Positions 21,901 through 32,860 of a DNA stretch of 64,000 nt are shown one piece after another (positions within the stretch are counted from its first letter, which is position 1; the number at the start of each line of letters is the position of its first letter). Under the pieces are notes generated by a model, which was not told where the DNA came from, made no database searches, and was given only the letters and a program-made list of their open reading frames with translations. Location of the stretch: NCBI GenBank assembly GCA_022605405.1, contig JABYQQ010000018.1, positions 558,001 to 622,000 of the forward strand. Direction: 5' to 3'. The translations under genes and the position numbers were made by a program. The stretch comes from Earliella scabrosa (Eukaryota > Basidiomycota > Agaricomycetes > Polyporales > Polyporaceae).

Positions 21901-24900
21901 ACGAGAACATCCTCGGGATCGGCCGCACGACTTTCACTTGGGCCGCCGACTCCGACGCGCAGACCCCCGCTACCCCTGCCACTTCCGACACCGCGGTCTC
22001 AGGATACAGACGCCAGCGGCGGTTTGCGCTGCACGTCGAGGATGAAATCGTGTTCAAGCGGGGTCACATAAACCTCATCGTTGGGCCGACGGGATCAGGC
22101 AAGACGTCGCTGCTGATGGCGCTACTCGGTCAGTCCCAGTCTTCCGTCGTGAAGAGCGAGCTAACGCTGAGGTTGATTGTGTAGGTGAGATGCACGCGCT
22201 CCCGGATGGACCGGACTCATTCGTGAGTCTGCCGAGGGTGGGCGGGGTCGCGTACGCGGCGCAGGAGTCGTGGGTCCAGAACGAGACAATCAGGGTACGT
22301 GGATGTGCTGTGGGATGTGGTTCGGGTGCCTGACGTGAGCACTGTCCCGCAGGACAACATCTTGTTTGGTTCGCCTTACGACGAGGTCAGGTATAACAAG
22401 GGTGGGTGCTCTTCTGCGCCGATATGGTTGGTGCTTATCCCCTGTATGATTAGTTATCAAGCAGTGCGCGCTCGAGCGCGACCTCAGCTTGTTCGAGGCT
22501 GGCGATAAAACCGAGGTGGGCGAAAAGGGTATCACGCTCAGGTGAGCCAGATTGCATGCCGCTCGCGTTACAGACTTCCGCTTACGATCTCGGGTGTTAT
22601 GCTACAGCGGCGGGCAAAAGGTATCATATACTCATGCTCTTGTTCCAAGCCCCATATAGCAACTGATCGCCCTTCCCTTGCACAGGCTCGCATCACGCTC
22701 GCTCGTGCGGTCTATTCCTCTGCAGACATCCTGCTCTTGGACGATGTAATCTTCCATGCCCATACCACGTTAAGCCCATGCAGCTCTGATACGCATATAC
22801 GCAGGTCCTCGCTGCGCTCGACGTGCATACCGGCCGTTGGATCGTCGAGAAGTGCTTCAAGGGCGATCTCGTCCGCGGCAGGACGGTCATCCTCGTCGTA
22901 CGTCCCTCATCGCTCGAATCGGTTCGCACGTCCTCATTCCTGTGTCGTGCATCAGAGCCACAACGTTGCCCTCACGCGCCCCATCGCTGACTTTGTCGTG
23001 GCGCTCGGAGCTGACGGCCAAATCGTGAGTCAAGGCTCACTAGACAAGGCGCTTAAGGAGGATCGCGAGCTTCTGGAAGAACTTGCCACGGAAGAACAAG
23101 AGCTGGAGAAGGCGGAGCAAGAGGTAGACAAACCCATCGTAGAAGGGGCGGATACAGGCAACAATGTCGACAAGACAGACGGGAAACTGGTCGTTGCGGA
23201 AGAGATCGGCGAGGGTTGGGTCGGATGGAACGCGCGTGAGTCCTGTTTAGAGACATCGCCCGGAGTTCGAGCTGACTTGGTGAATGCGCATAGTCCGGAT
23301 GTACTTCAGAAACACCGCGCCGGTGGCATGGATATACTGGACGGCCTACATTTCCACGCTTACCGCCACTCATGTTCTCATCAACGGGCAGGTGCGTACG
23401 CTAACCACTTGGATCTTGCCTTCCGGCCGGCCTGCTGATCTCATCGCGCAGACGTATTTCCTTGGATATTGGGCCGCGCAGTACGAAGATCATGAGCCTT
23501 CTGAAGTCTCCGTGCCATAGTGAGTCTTACTTGCATACCACATCACCTGTGAATCGGACAGCCTAACTCGCTGTGCATAGCTACATGGCCATCTACTTCC
23601 TCCTGGTCTTTGCCACGATCTCCATCTATGCGGTGTGCTGGTCGGTTTATGTATATGGCACCATCCGCGCTTCAAGGATCCTCCACAAGGAGCTCGTTAT
23701 GTCCATCCTCGGTACCACCCTCAGGTAAGTGCCAGTGGACTTAGCATCAGTTGCGCGATTACGCTCATCCGTGTCTCTCAGATGGCTCGATATGACACCA
23801 AGCTCGCGCATCATCGCGCGCTGCACTGCGGATATCCAAGCTGGCACGTCTCCCTTTCTCAGCTCATTCTCTGCATTGCACTGACCGCTCGTTTCGCGTA
23901 GTGGACACTCAGATCTCGCACATCATGCACTCGGTCCTGGAGGGAAGCATCTACATGATCGTCAAAGTAGCCGTCGTGGTCTTCATGCTCCCGATCTTCC
24001 TCGCCGCGGCCACGCTCGTCGCCGCGCTCGGCGGGTGGATAAGCCACCTCTACATGCGTGCGCAGTTGAGCGTCAAGCGCGAGCTGAGCAATGCGCGCGC
24101 GCCGGTGCTTGGTCACTTTGGGTCCGCGATCTCTGGGCTGGGTATGTATCCGTTCTAGAGCCCGTCGCCAACGTGAGGACTCCTTACTGATTTGTCTGTC
24201 ATTGCAAGTGTCGATCCGCGCATATGGCGCGCAGGAGGCATTCAAGAAGGAGTCGTACCTCCGCATGGACCGGTACACGCGCGCAGGGGTCGCGTATGAT
24301 GCGCTCAACCGGTGCGCTTTGTTTCTGTTCATGCATGCACACACGAGTGATCCATGCTGAATCTGCGCGCCCAGGTGGGTAACGATTCGCGTGGACATTC
24401 TCGGGTGCACGCTGTCTGCAGCCCTCGCGGCATACTTGACCTATGGCGCGCGGTTGAGCGCGTCCAATGCCGGTTTCGCACTTTCAATGTCTGGTGCGTT
24501 CGTTTCTAATCTTGGAGAAGAGAAGAAATGGTGAGGTCTGACATCGGGAATAGTTGGGTTTAGCAGTTATATCCTTGGATGGCTCCGCACCTTCAACGAC
24601 TTCCAAGTGATCGGTACGCCGTTCCTCCTGTTCTTGCGTGGATGATTTACCATTAATGCTGTTTCCTGCCCATAGCGAACAGGTGAGCTATAGTTTGTCC
24701 ATACCTGCTGGCAAGACACCTTATATGCGCTCTGCCTTTAGCCTCGAGCGCATCCAGCAGTACTTGACGATTGAGCAGGAGCCAAAGCCCACCAGTGGTG
24801 GCATCCCCCCTGCATACTGGCCGGCGAGTGGTGACCTGCGCGTCGAGAAACTATCGGCGCGCTACTCGAAGGTGCGTACTGACTCTGATGGCGCAAGCTA

Positions 24901-26064
24901 TTCATGCTGACCTATTTGATAGGATGGACCGCGTGTACTGAACGAACTCTCGTTCGAGGTGAAGTCTGGAGAGCGTATCGGCATAGGTACGGTTATGAGT
25001 TCCGGTTAGTCGCGTCTGGGTGCTGAATCTCCCTTCCACAAGTCGGACGTACGGGAAGCGGAAAGGTAAGTTGCGGATGCATGTATCTTGGAAGGAGTGC
25101 TGACCATAGTTGGACAGAGCTCATTGACGCTTGCCCTCCTACGGTGCATCCTGACCGAGGGTAATGTGTACTACGACGGGATGGCTACCAATTGCATCAA
25201 TCTGGATGCCCTCCGCTCCAACATCACTATCATACCGCAAACCGTATGTCGTCATCCCGACCTCCAATGAGAGAAACCTTCTGACCGTCGTTGTAACAGC
25301 CCGAGCTGCTGAGCGGAACGCTGCGCCAGAACCTCGACCCATTCGGAGCGCATGACGACTCCACGCTCAACGACGCGCTTCGCTCTGCAGGCCTCTTCTC
25401 GCTGCAGGAGGGCACGGACCATGCACGGATCACGCTCGATACGGAGATCTCTGGCGGTGGAGGGAACCTGTCCGTCGGACAGAGGCAGATCATCGCGCTT
25501 GCTCGGGCTATTGTGCGGAGGAGCAAGCTGCTCATCCTCGACGAAGGTATGTGGACTTACTAGTTGGGATCCACCCAAATGCTGATGCATCATATGTTCC
25601 AGCCACATCGGCGATCGGTGCGTGCAGGTCGTTCTTTGTATCGATCAGAGTAGCTCATATGAGGGGTGCAGATTACGAGACAGACGCGATCATTCAGAAG
25701 TCGCTTCGCGAGGAGCTCGGGCGGGACGTGACTGTCCTCACCGTCGCGCATCGCCTGCAGAGCATTATGGATGCCGACAAGATTGTGAGTCGTGTACCAT
25801 GGCTCCTTTGTTTTTCATCTTTGCTTACAAGTGACGTCTGAAGATGGTACTGGATGCTGGAAACATCGTAGGTTCTATGCAATGCTGTTGGTTGACTGAA
25901 TTGCTGAACACATTGGTCAGGTCGAATATGACAAGCCGAGCGAGCTGCTCAAGAAGAAAGACGGATACTTCCGAGGACTCGTGGACGGAAGCGGAGACAA
26001 GCATGCGCTATACAAGATGGCTGGATCGACTGTGTGGGATAGGGTCGCCTCTGTCCTCTCGTAA
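18973..26064 (+). CDS. ABC transporter, subfamily C (MRP / bile-acid-permease type), full length
   Basis: ATP-driven exporter of conjugates and xenobiotics, usually in the plasma or vacuolar membrane. Exon 1 codes only MDSS (ATG at 18973), spliced to GVVRDLWTDARIIPLYGAGA. An N-terminal TMD0-like set of helices precedes SLFSLIFFNWVNG and TMD1. NBD1 has LIVGPTGSGKTSLLMALLG (Walker A), LSGGQ and LLLDDV..ALDVHT; as in many ABCC proteins its Walker B ends in Asp rather than the catalytic Glu. A charged linker (EELATEEQELEKAEQEVDKP) leads to TMD2. NBD2 has VGRTGSGKSSLTLALL, LSVGQRQ and LLILDEATSAID with the Glu, and HRLQSIMDADKI. The end is AGSTVWDRVASVLS at 26064. There are more than 25 short introns. 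A decayed partial copy lies at 36.4-37.5 kb. The substrate is unknown. Confidence 0.95.
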
Positions 26065-26238
26065 CATGGACCATGCTGCTTTCTGTCGTTACGAGTAGTG
26101 GTATGGCTTAGACTCGAGCTTCGGTGATGGCACGTAGGGTGGGAGGAGGGCCATAAGCGATAGCCGCTCTTCGAAGTGTCGAATAGGGGCTTTTCTACTT
26201 GAACCTTGCCATCACTCAAGCCGCCACCCAACTTGTCC

Positions 26239-27841
26239 ATGGGTACCCGACCACAGCACCAGAAACCGAGACTGGAGGAGGTTCGCTGGTTTGGCAACGT
26301 CCGTGTCTTCCACCCCGGCTACGATATCATACTATTTTCTCTGCCCGCCTTCGACTCAATCCCCGATACTACCACGGGAAGAACTGCGAACGGTGTGAAC
26401 CTTCGTCTCGTCCTCGACGGATGCTACATAATTGCCAGCAATGAAGAGGGTTTCCTGGCGACAGACCTCGACGGCACCGAGCGGATACCCATTGACAATA
26501 CACTGTTGCCTCCCGGCAAATACTTCTACCATCTGAACTCTGCGCCAGGGGCCGGCCACAAGTACCCAGTTGTCTGCGAGTTCGCTGCATGGACTCCTCC
26601 ACCGCCAGAAAAACGCCCTGCTCATTGGTCGCGAAAGGACACATTGAATGCGCCATATCATAATGTCACTCACCTCGCAGCATCGGCGTCGGATATGTCC
26701 GAAGCGGTGAAGAACCAGGATCAACGTTGTATCCTGACGCAGTATTCTCTTTGTGCGTAAAGTGATGTCTCTCGATTGTTTGGAAGCAGCTAACTGGATA
26801 TCGCGCACATCTCAGCCATAGGCAATGCGCGTCTTATCCCAAAAGATGAGATGGAATGGTTCGACGAGCATTTCATGGCTCAGTACAACATCCCATCCAC
26901 CAAGAATGCTGGGATCAACGATACTTCGAACGGGGTTGCTCTACGCGACGACGTCCGCTCCTGTTTCGATCGATACGCATTCGTGTTCTACCCAGTCGAT
27001 GCGACGGACTGGATGGTCTACTTCATCCTCGGAGAAGTCGATTACACAGAACTGTTGCACCGACGTCTGTTGGTGCTGCCTACGCGTGTTGCAGAGGCCT
27101 ACGTCTACGCTAGGTTCGCTCTGGCAATAATTCATCGCGTGCTTCCACACTGGAGGACAATCTGCGCGGTTGCCGTCCCTCCGAGGATCTCGTTAGCCAG
27201 GGCCAAGAGGTTGCGATTGACGAGATGCAAGAAGACACCTTCCGATCTCTCCGCCGCTACTGAGGCATCAGGTATGTATACCGTCGGATCTTCGTATGCT
27301 GTTATTCTCACGCACATGCACGCAAGATTCATCAACACCGAATGAAAGTCCAGATGAGCACTCCCAAGAGGACGGGTTTTCTACAAGGGCAAACAGAAAT
27401 CGGCGCGGACTGACGCGCCGTGACGCGTCGCGTCACCATCGCGGCACAACCTGTACGTATGATGTGTCGCACTGTCGTCCAAGTTGGCGACATTACCATG
27501 TTATTCCCTCGTTGATATCTTCTTCGCATCTCGTGCACTTGGCACGGCCGATACAGCGTTACATTCAACCTCAGAGGTCAATCTGGAAGCCCAGGATCAG
27601 AAATGGAAAGATGTATGGATGCAGCGGTTTCCAGCATTCAGTGAGTATAGCGTCTATGTTTTTTGATCATGGTTGACTGACTCGTATGTTGTACGCTCGT
27701 ACAGCCGAAGAGGTAGAGAACCCTCCCGACTCTGGCATGATCTACTCCCATACCGAGACCCCTCGCATGAGGCGGCTAATACAAGACTACATGGAGAAGA
27801 ACCCTCAAGTTCAGCAGACCTCTGGGATTGTAGTTGCGTGA
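26239..27841 (+). CDS. HNH_2-domain protein (basidiomycete HNH endonuclease-like family)
   Basis: Member of a family common in agaricomycetes that carries an HNH_2 nuclease-like region; its cellular role is unknown. Exon 1 (26239-26752) begins MGTRPQHQKPRLEEVRWFGN and contains FHPGYDIILFSLPAFDS and KNQDQRCILTQYSL. Exon 2 (26816-27271) gives IGNARLIPKDEMEWF and NGVALRDDVRSCFDRYAFVF, the strongest family blocks. The usual AHLIPK histidine is replaced by ARLIPK, so catalysis is doubtful. A third, low-complexity charged exon (27327-27452) and a C-terminal exon ending NPQVQQTSGIVVA at 27841 follow. I could not place the donor/acceptor pair between about 27450 and 27590 with confidence. The ATG at 26239 was chosen because the longer frame upstream starts at a non-ATG codon. 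Confidence 0.78.
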
Positions 27842-28591
27842 GGGGAGCCGTGAAGCACGCACGCGTAGGTGCTGGCGTGGGTAGTAGGGAATGCTGGCAC
27901 TGGCAGTGGGAGCCTGGAGGCCGTTGAACGCGGTCACGTGCTAGTCCAAGCTTGTCGCGCCTCACGCGTTTGGACCGCTGTTTGACGCGTTCGATGGTTT
28001 ATCACAGAGAATACTGCAGCGTAGGTTTATTTTTCAGGCCACAAGCTGGGTGCCGCTGGCTTTCACGTTCCTCAGCCTGTGTCAGGCCTGTGTTGACCGA
28101 TCTGGCGCCCATAGCTCACCCGGCCACGTGGGAAACACGACCGACGTCATCGAGTCGCGCTACAATTATAAGACGGACATCTTCATCGTTCACCCCGATG
28201 CTACCCTTCTTCTTCGTTCGCCACCGCACCGCGCACATTGCTGCAGGGCCGAGCATGTACGTACTCAGGCTGATCAGTGCAAGTCGCCGCTCGATTGAAA
28301 CACTATCCAAGTTCCGAAGCTAATCGCCAGGCCGCTGCAACGTGTATGCCCTTCGTGAGCGTGGGGTAGCCTTTATATTATGGACACATGCCCTCTCCGC
28401 TTTGTGCTGTGCGAGGACACTGTCCATATGCGCGCCGCAAGCTGCACCCGCCAGGCGCGACGTCCGCGTTAACGACCCCAATATCTCATATCTCCCCACC
28501 AGCTCTCATTTTCTCTTGCCATATTCTCCATCTTCTCTCGCGAGTCTCTTCCTCCTTCTCCTCTCTCAGCACCCGCGGATCCTTCGATAGC
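27842..28591. other. Intergenic region between HNH_2 gene and ATPase gene
   Basis: About 750 bases; no recognisable gene. The last 100 bases before the ATG at 28592 are pyrimidine-rich (ctctctcg, tcctcc), as is usual near fungal transcription starts. Confidence 0.55.
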
Positions 28592-31418
28592 ATGGCCCGC
28601 AGGACCACCAACAACAGCGGCAGCAACGTTCTCGCTCGCCCGGCCGGCCCCACGCCTCGCACGCGCGCACTCTCGCCCCCAACGTCGAGGAGAACGAGCA
28701 TGTACACGATTGGCGAGGGGACCAGTATCCAGCTGCACTGGCTCTTTCGCTCCAACATTCCCCGCCGTCGCGGCATGCCAATGCCCACTGACGTTCGCAA
28801 GCGCAACTTCTTCGGCATCGGCGAGATTATCGGTGTCCTCGCGAATGTGCGTATCTCATCCTGCTCTATCCGTGCCAGGTGGCGGGATTGCGGACACGTT
28901 GTCTGATTGCCTCTCGCTTCCCTCTCTCCACGACACGCATGCAGCCCTCCGAAACTCTTCGCTCGCTCACCGAGTCCAAGAAGATGCTGGAAGAGACTAA
29001 GAGGGAGCTCGCCGAAGCCAGGGAGCGTGCCCAGTTGACCCCGACGCACACCTTCTCTCCTCTGCCAGGATTCTTCGATCGTCCTGCGGAGCTCAAGGCC
29101 ATCTCGCGCGCGTTGGAAGGAGAGCCGAGCTTCACAGTCCTCTTTGGGGCGAGCAGCGTCGGAAAGGTGTGTATCCGTGCGTTTCTTTCGGTTTTATGCT
29201 CAAGAGTTTGCAGACCGCCCTCCTGCGTCAAGTGTTGACCCAGAGCAGCTATCATGTCCTTCACTTCGACTTGCGCATCGCTGGCTTTGCTGATCTGGCA
29301 AGCTTGTACATGAGTCTCAGGTGAGCATACATCCACCTCTTAGTTAAGAACGTCAACATACCGTGTCCCTATGGACAGCCAACAGATGGAGGGCTTCTTC
29401 ATGTGTATAGCACAGGACCGAGACATGCCTGGCTACGAGGTCTTTGAGAAGGAGGCATGGGGCTTCAAGGTTGGTATCGTATTCCCGACCGATCTTGTAT
29501 GCGCTCTCATGTGTGGAGAACAGCATGACAGGATCAACGTCGAGCGCCGTCTATCGAATGCTGCTCAGTCAACGGAAGCATTGGCCTCGTCGCTTGGGGA
29601 CGTCAAGACCAGTGACATCGCTCGACTCATGGAGCTATTCCAGGTACGTCGCTCCATCGATGATGCGCTCTTTACCCTCATCGCCTCCAGAGTTCTCTCC
29701 TGCGTTACTGGAACTTCCAACCATCACCTGAGGCTCTCGCCAAGGCGAAGCAAGATCTCGAGCCTGGAGCGGGACAGGAACAGAAGAACAAGCAGAAAAA
29801 TCGACCGTCCTGGCGAACCCGCATGTTCTCAATGCGTCGCAAGCAGTCTGAGAAGGCTGTCCGTGAGAATGGCGATGCTCGCGGTCACAAGGCTGAGGAT
29901 CACGGCAAGGAGAACGAGAAGGCAAAGAAAGCAGATCTTCCGCCGAAGAAGATTCCTGTATTCTTCATCGACGAGGCGCATAAGTTGTGAGTAACATGTT
30001 GTCTTCCTTCAGCTAATGCTCATATGCAGTAGGCCTGCTTTGATTCGTTCGATCGATGCAATGAAGTGTCTCCTCGACGCGATGCTGGTCCTCACGAAGC
30101 AGGACCGACTATGCCACGTCATACATGCGACCAGCGATCCGTTCTACCAAACCTGGCTGCGGCAGCTGAACGTCATGCAGCATTGCAAGGTACAAACAGA
30201 CCCCCTCGTTTTCGGCATGCTGTGGATTGGCTGAACCTGATGATGCAGATCATTACCATCGGAGATTATCCCAAGGCCGAGACACGGAAGTTCTTCCGGG
30301 AACGCATGCTCCCAAATGTGCCCGAGAGGTTGCGCCCAAGCTTGGACTTTGACAAGCTATATGAGGCGTTTGGTGGGAAACTCGCGCATTGGCAAGATTA
30401 TATCACCGACTACGGTGAGTTCTGATCGTCGAGAAGTCACGACTTGTTGCTTATTGTGCGCTCAGTGAACACTAACGGGAAGCTGGATAGTAAGTGTGAC
30501 AGCGTGAGCTGGTCATCGCGTTACTGAAGAGAGTCATTAAATCCAGTCAAGCAATCGTCACACTTTATCCAAGCCCATGCCCTTCTCAACCTTCACATCA
30601 TTCATTCTGCCCAGGCGTCTACCAACGGACAAGCCCCGGAAGCGTCAAACGGAGCCGCTAGTCCTCAGAATGAACACGCGTCCACGCATGCAATCCACCG
30701 CCTTTCGCCCCCAATGTCCGCGACCCCAGGCGCTGGCTTCCGCATCTACAGCTCACTCATGGCGAACCCTCATCAATCTCCATCGACGCTCTACGCATCC
30801 AACCAGAACGGCGGAAGTGAGGCACCAGAGTTCCAGGCGGACTTCTCTGCGTACCAGCTGCTGAGGGTCATGAACCGACTCGCGCAGCCGCGCACGCGCT
30901 CGCTCCCGTATTTCCTATTGTGCCGGGAGATGGGCGCGAAGGCCATCGATGGTATGGTCAAGGGACGGATTCTCGACTTGCGCTGGACGGAGCCCGTGTC
31001 AAAGGAATTCTCGGACCCCTTCCGGATGAGCATGCGTGTGCGCGAGAGCATCCGCATGCAGCTGGGCGGTGGGGGCGGACGCGTGGGAGCGGAGAGCAGC
31101 GCGACGGCTGTGAACGAGCCTGTGGCAGGCCCGAGCGCGGTGGGCACAGAAGGCATCGGCGCTGAGGCGGCGTATGGGTCAGAAGAGGACATGGTGCCGA
31201 TGTCGGACGAAGAGGTGTTGCGCGCGCATGAGCGGCTCATGGACGGCGCGCCGCTCGCGGGCGATGAGGAGGAAGAGGTGCTTGGCCCCAAGCTGGTGCC
31301 GATCTCGCCGATCATGCGCTACGCGATGCAGGAGGTCGTCCAGGAGTACTATGCGGACGACGATAGGACGGAGAGCGAGTACGCGTCGCTGTCCGACGCG
31401 GATGTGCAGGAGTATTAG
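28592..31418 (+). CDS. P-loop ATPase of the AAA/STAND type, function unknown
   Basis: Putative ATPase of the archaeal-ATPase/AAA-like fold. The N-terminus is rich in Arg/Ser/Thr with few acids (MARRTTNNSGSNVLARPAGP...), which could be a mitochondrial presequence. A short coiled-coil-like stretch (SLTESKKMLEETKRELAEAR) follows, then PGFFDRPAELKAISRALEGE, Walker A (GASSVGKTALLRQVL, restored by an intron inside GK/T) and Walker B (IPVFFIDEAHKL). Before Walker B lies a Lys/Glu-rich insert. Afterwards come CHVIHATSDPFYQTWLRQLN and GDYPKAETRKFFRERML, typical of this fold, then a Ser/Asn-rich linker and a C-terminal block with FSAYQLLRVMNRLAQP and an acidic tail ending DADVQEY at 31418. I do not recognise the subfamily. 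About seven exons. Confidence 0.82.
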
Positions 31419-32781
31419 GTGGGGACGGTGCGTTCCATCTTCTTACCATGCTGCCGATTCCTGCCTTCCCTTGGCCGTGGAGATCTTTCTCTCATTCGTC
31501 TGTATGGTATTCTCTGTTCCACATCGGAAGTGTTTACGTTTGCCTCTTGTTGGCGTCTTCCATCTTGCACTGGATATGTATGTCTGTTGCTCTGTAGCCC
31601 CTCGCTGTCGCTGTCCATCGTTTGTAACTGTCCCATGTATCCGTGGTCGCTGCTGGACATCGTTTCCTGTAGATAGGACTATTGTACCTGGCTGTCGGTA
31701 GTTATGCTGTGTATACACGTCGTTCGTGAGCCGTCGTTCTCCATCAGGTACCGACTTGCGTTTTTATTCGGTGAGTTGTCAGTATTGCCGAGTCACAGTT
31801 CGTCTTCACTGATCTGTGCGAATACTGACCTTTCTGTCTAAGCCTCGACAGCCTGGCTCTATCAATTGTCGGCATGCGACGAATCGATGACCAGTGTCAG
31901 TGCTGCCTCTTGCGTCTTGCAGTCAATACGTCTGGTAGGTTTTCTTTCTCTAACAGGCTGACTTGCCTTTAGGTTTGATGACTTCACAATGGGAGCTACT
32001 CACGGGTGGTCTTCACTGTGAGAGTTCTGACCATGCACCTAGGCATCGAAGGCGTCTACCGCGTGCGCAGCTAAGACGGTATTTAGGTACGAGTCAAGGA
32101 CCCTCGGAATGCCACGAACACCCCACCACTGCCTTGCGGCCGGGTGGACTGATAGCATCTGACCCCAGATCCCTACACCCAGGGGTGGTCCTCGAATCTT
32201 CCACCCATGTCTGCAATCTGGCCAGGCCTGCGCTCACGACTATGGCATGGACATGGAACGGTTCTGCGTCCACCTGCATGGTGGGGTCCGAATGTGAGTT
32301 CCCTTCTTAGAGGGCTTGCGCCAGGATGGTACAGCGTTATACATCTCCCGTCGCAGTCGTGCCGGCATATCTCGCAGCACCCGGATATCCATCGATCGGA
32401 GCACGTACACGTCGACGTGCGGTCACCACGCGGGAGTAGTTGGCACCTGGACGTGACGTGGAAGGGGGAGGGGGAGGACGAACGCGCGCCGGATGGGCGC
32501 AAAACACGCGTTGCACACGAGACCACCGGACTAGGTGAGTCGGAGTGAACGGTTCCACAGCTCGTCATGACTCTGCGCCGAGCGATGCAAGAGACTGGTG
32601 CCTGGAGAGTCAACGAAGAGCCTCAGCGAGTGGACTTGAGGTGGACAACACCAGGACAACACCGACCTTAGCGCGGTGGATATCGAACCCAAATACGGGC
32701 GGCAAGGGGCGCTACCGCAGTCTTGGGTCAGAGATGCGGTGTTGAGGAGAGCGCACTGCCAGTGGGGTGCTGCAGCTACGC
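31419..32781. other. Intergenic region upstream of Argonaute
   Basis: About 1.4 kb. No open frame here resembles a known family and none joins into a convincing spliced gene. It may hold the ATPase 3' UTR and Argonaute regulatory DNA. Confidence 0.55.
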
Positions 32782-32787
32782 TATAAA
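32782..32787 (+). promoter_or_regulatory. TATA box of the Argonaute gene
   Basis: TATAAA 74 bases before the start codon at 32861, in a context (gctataaagctgcc) suited to a core promoter. Confidence 0.5.
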
Positions 32788-32860
32788 GCTGCCGCGAGGC
32801 CGGTCTTCGTCTCCATTCACCTCTCAACATCCAGACCTCCCTTGCGTGCGCTAACATAAC

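Noticed and set aside
15839..26064. P450, ABCC transporter and neighbours as a secondary-metabolite gene cluster
   Set aside because: No backbone synthase, pathway regulator or other tailoring enzyme is present, and the flanks are housekeeping genes; proximity alone does not support a cluster.
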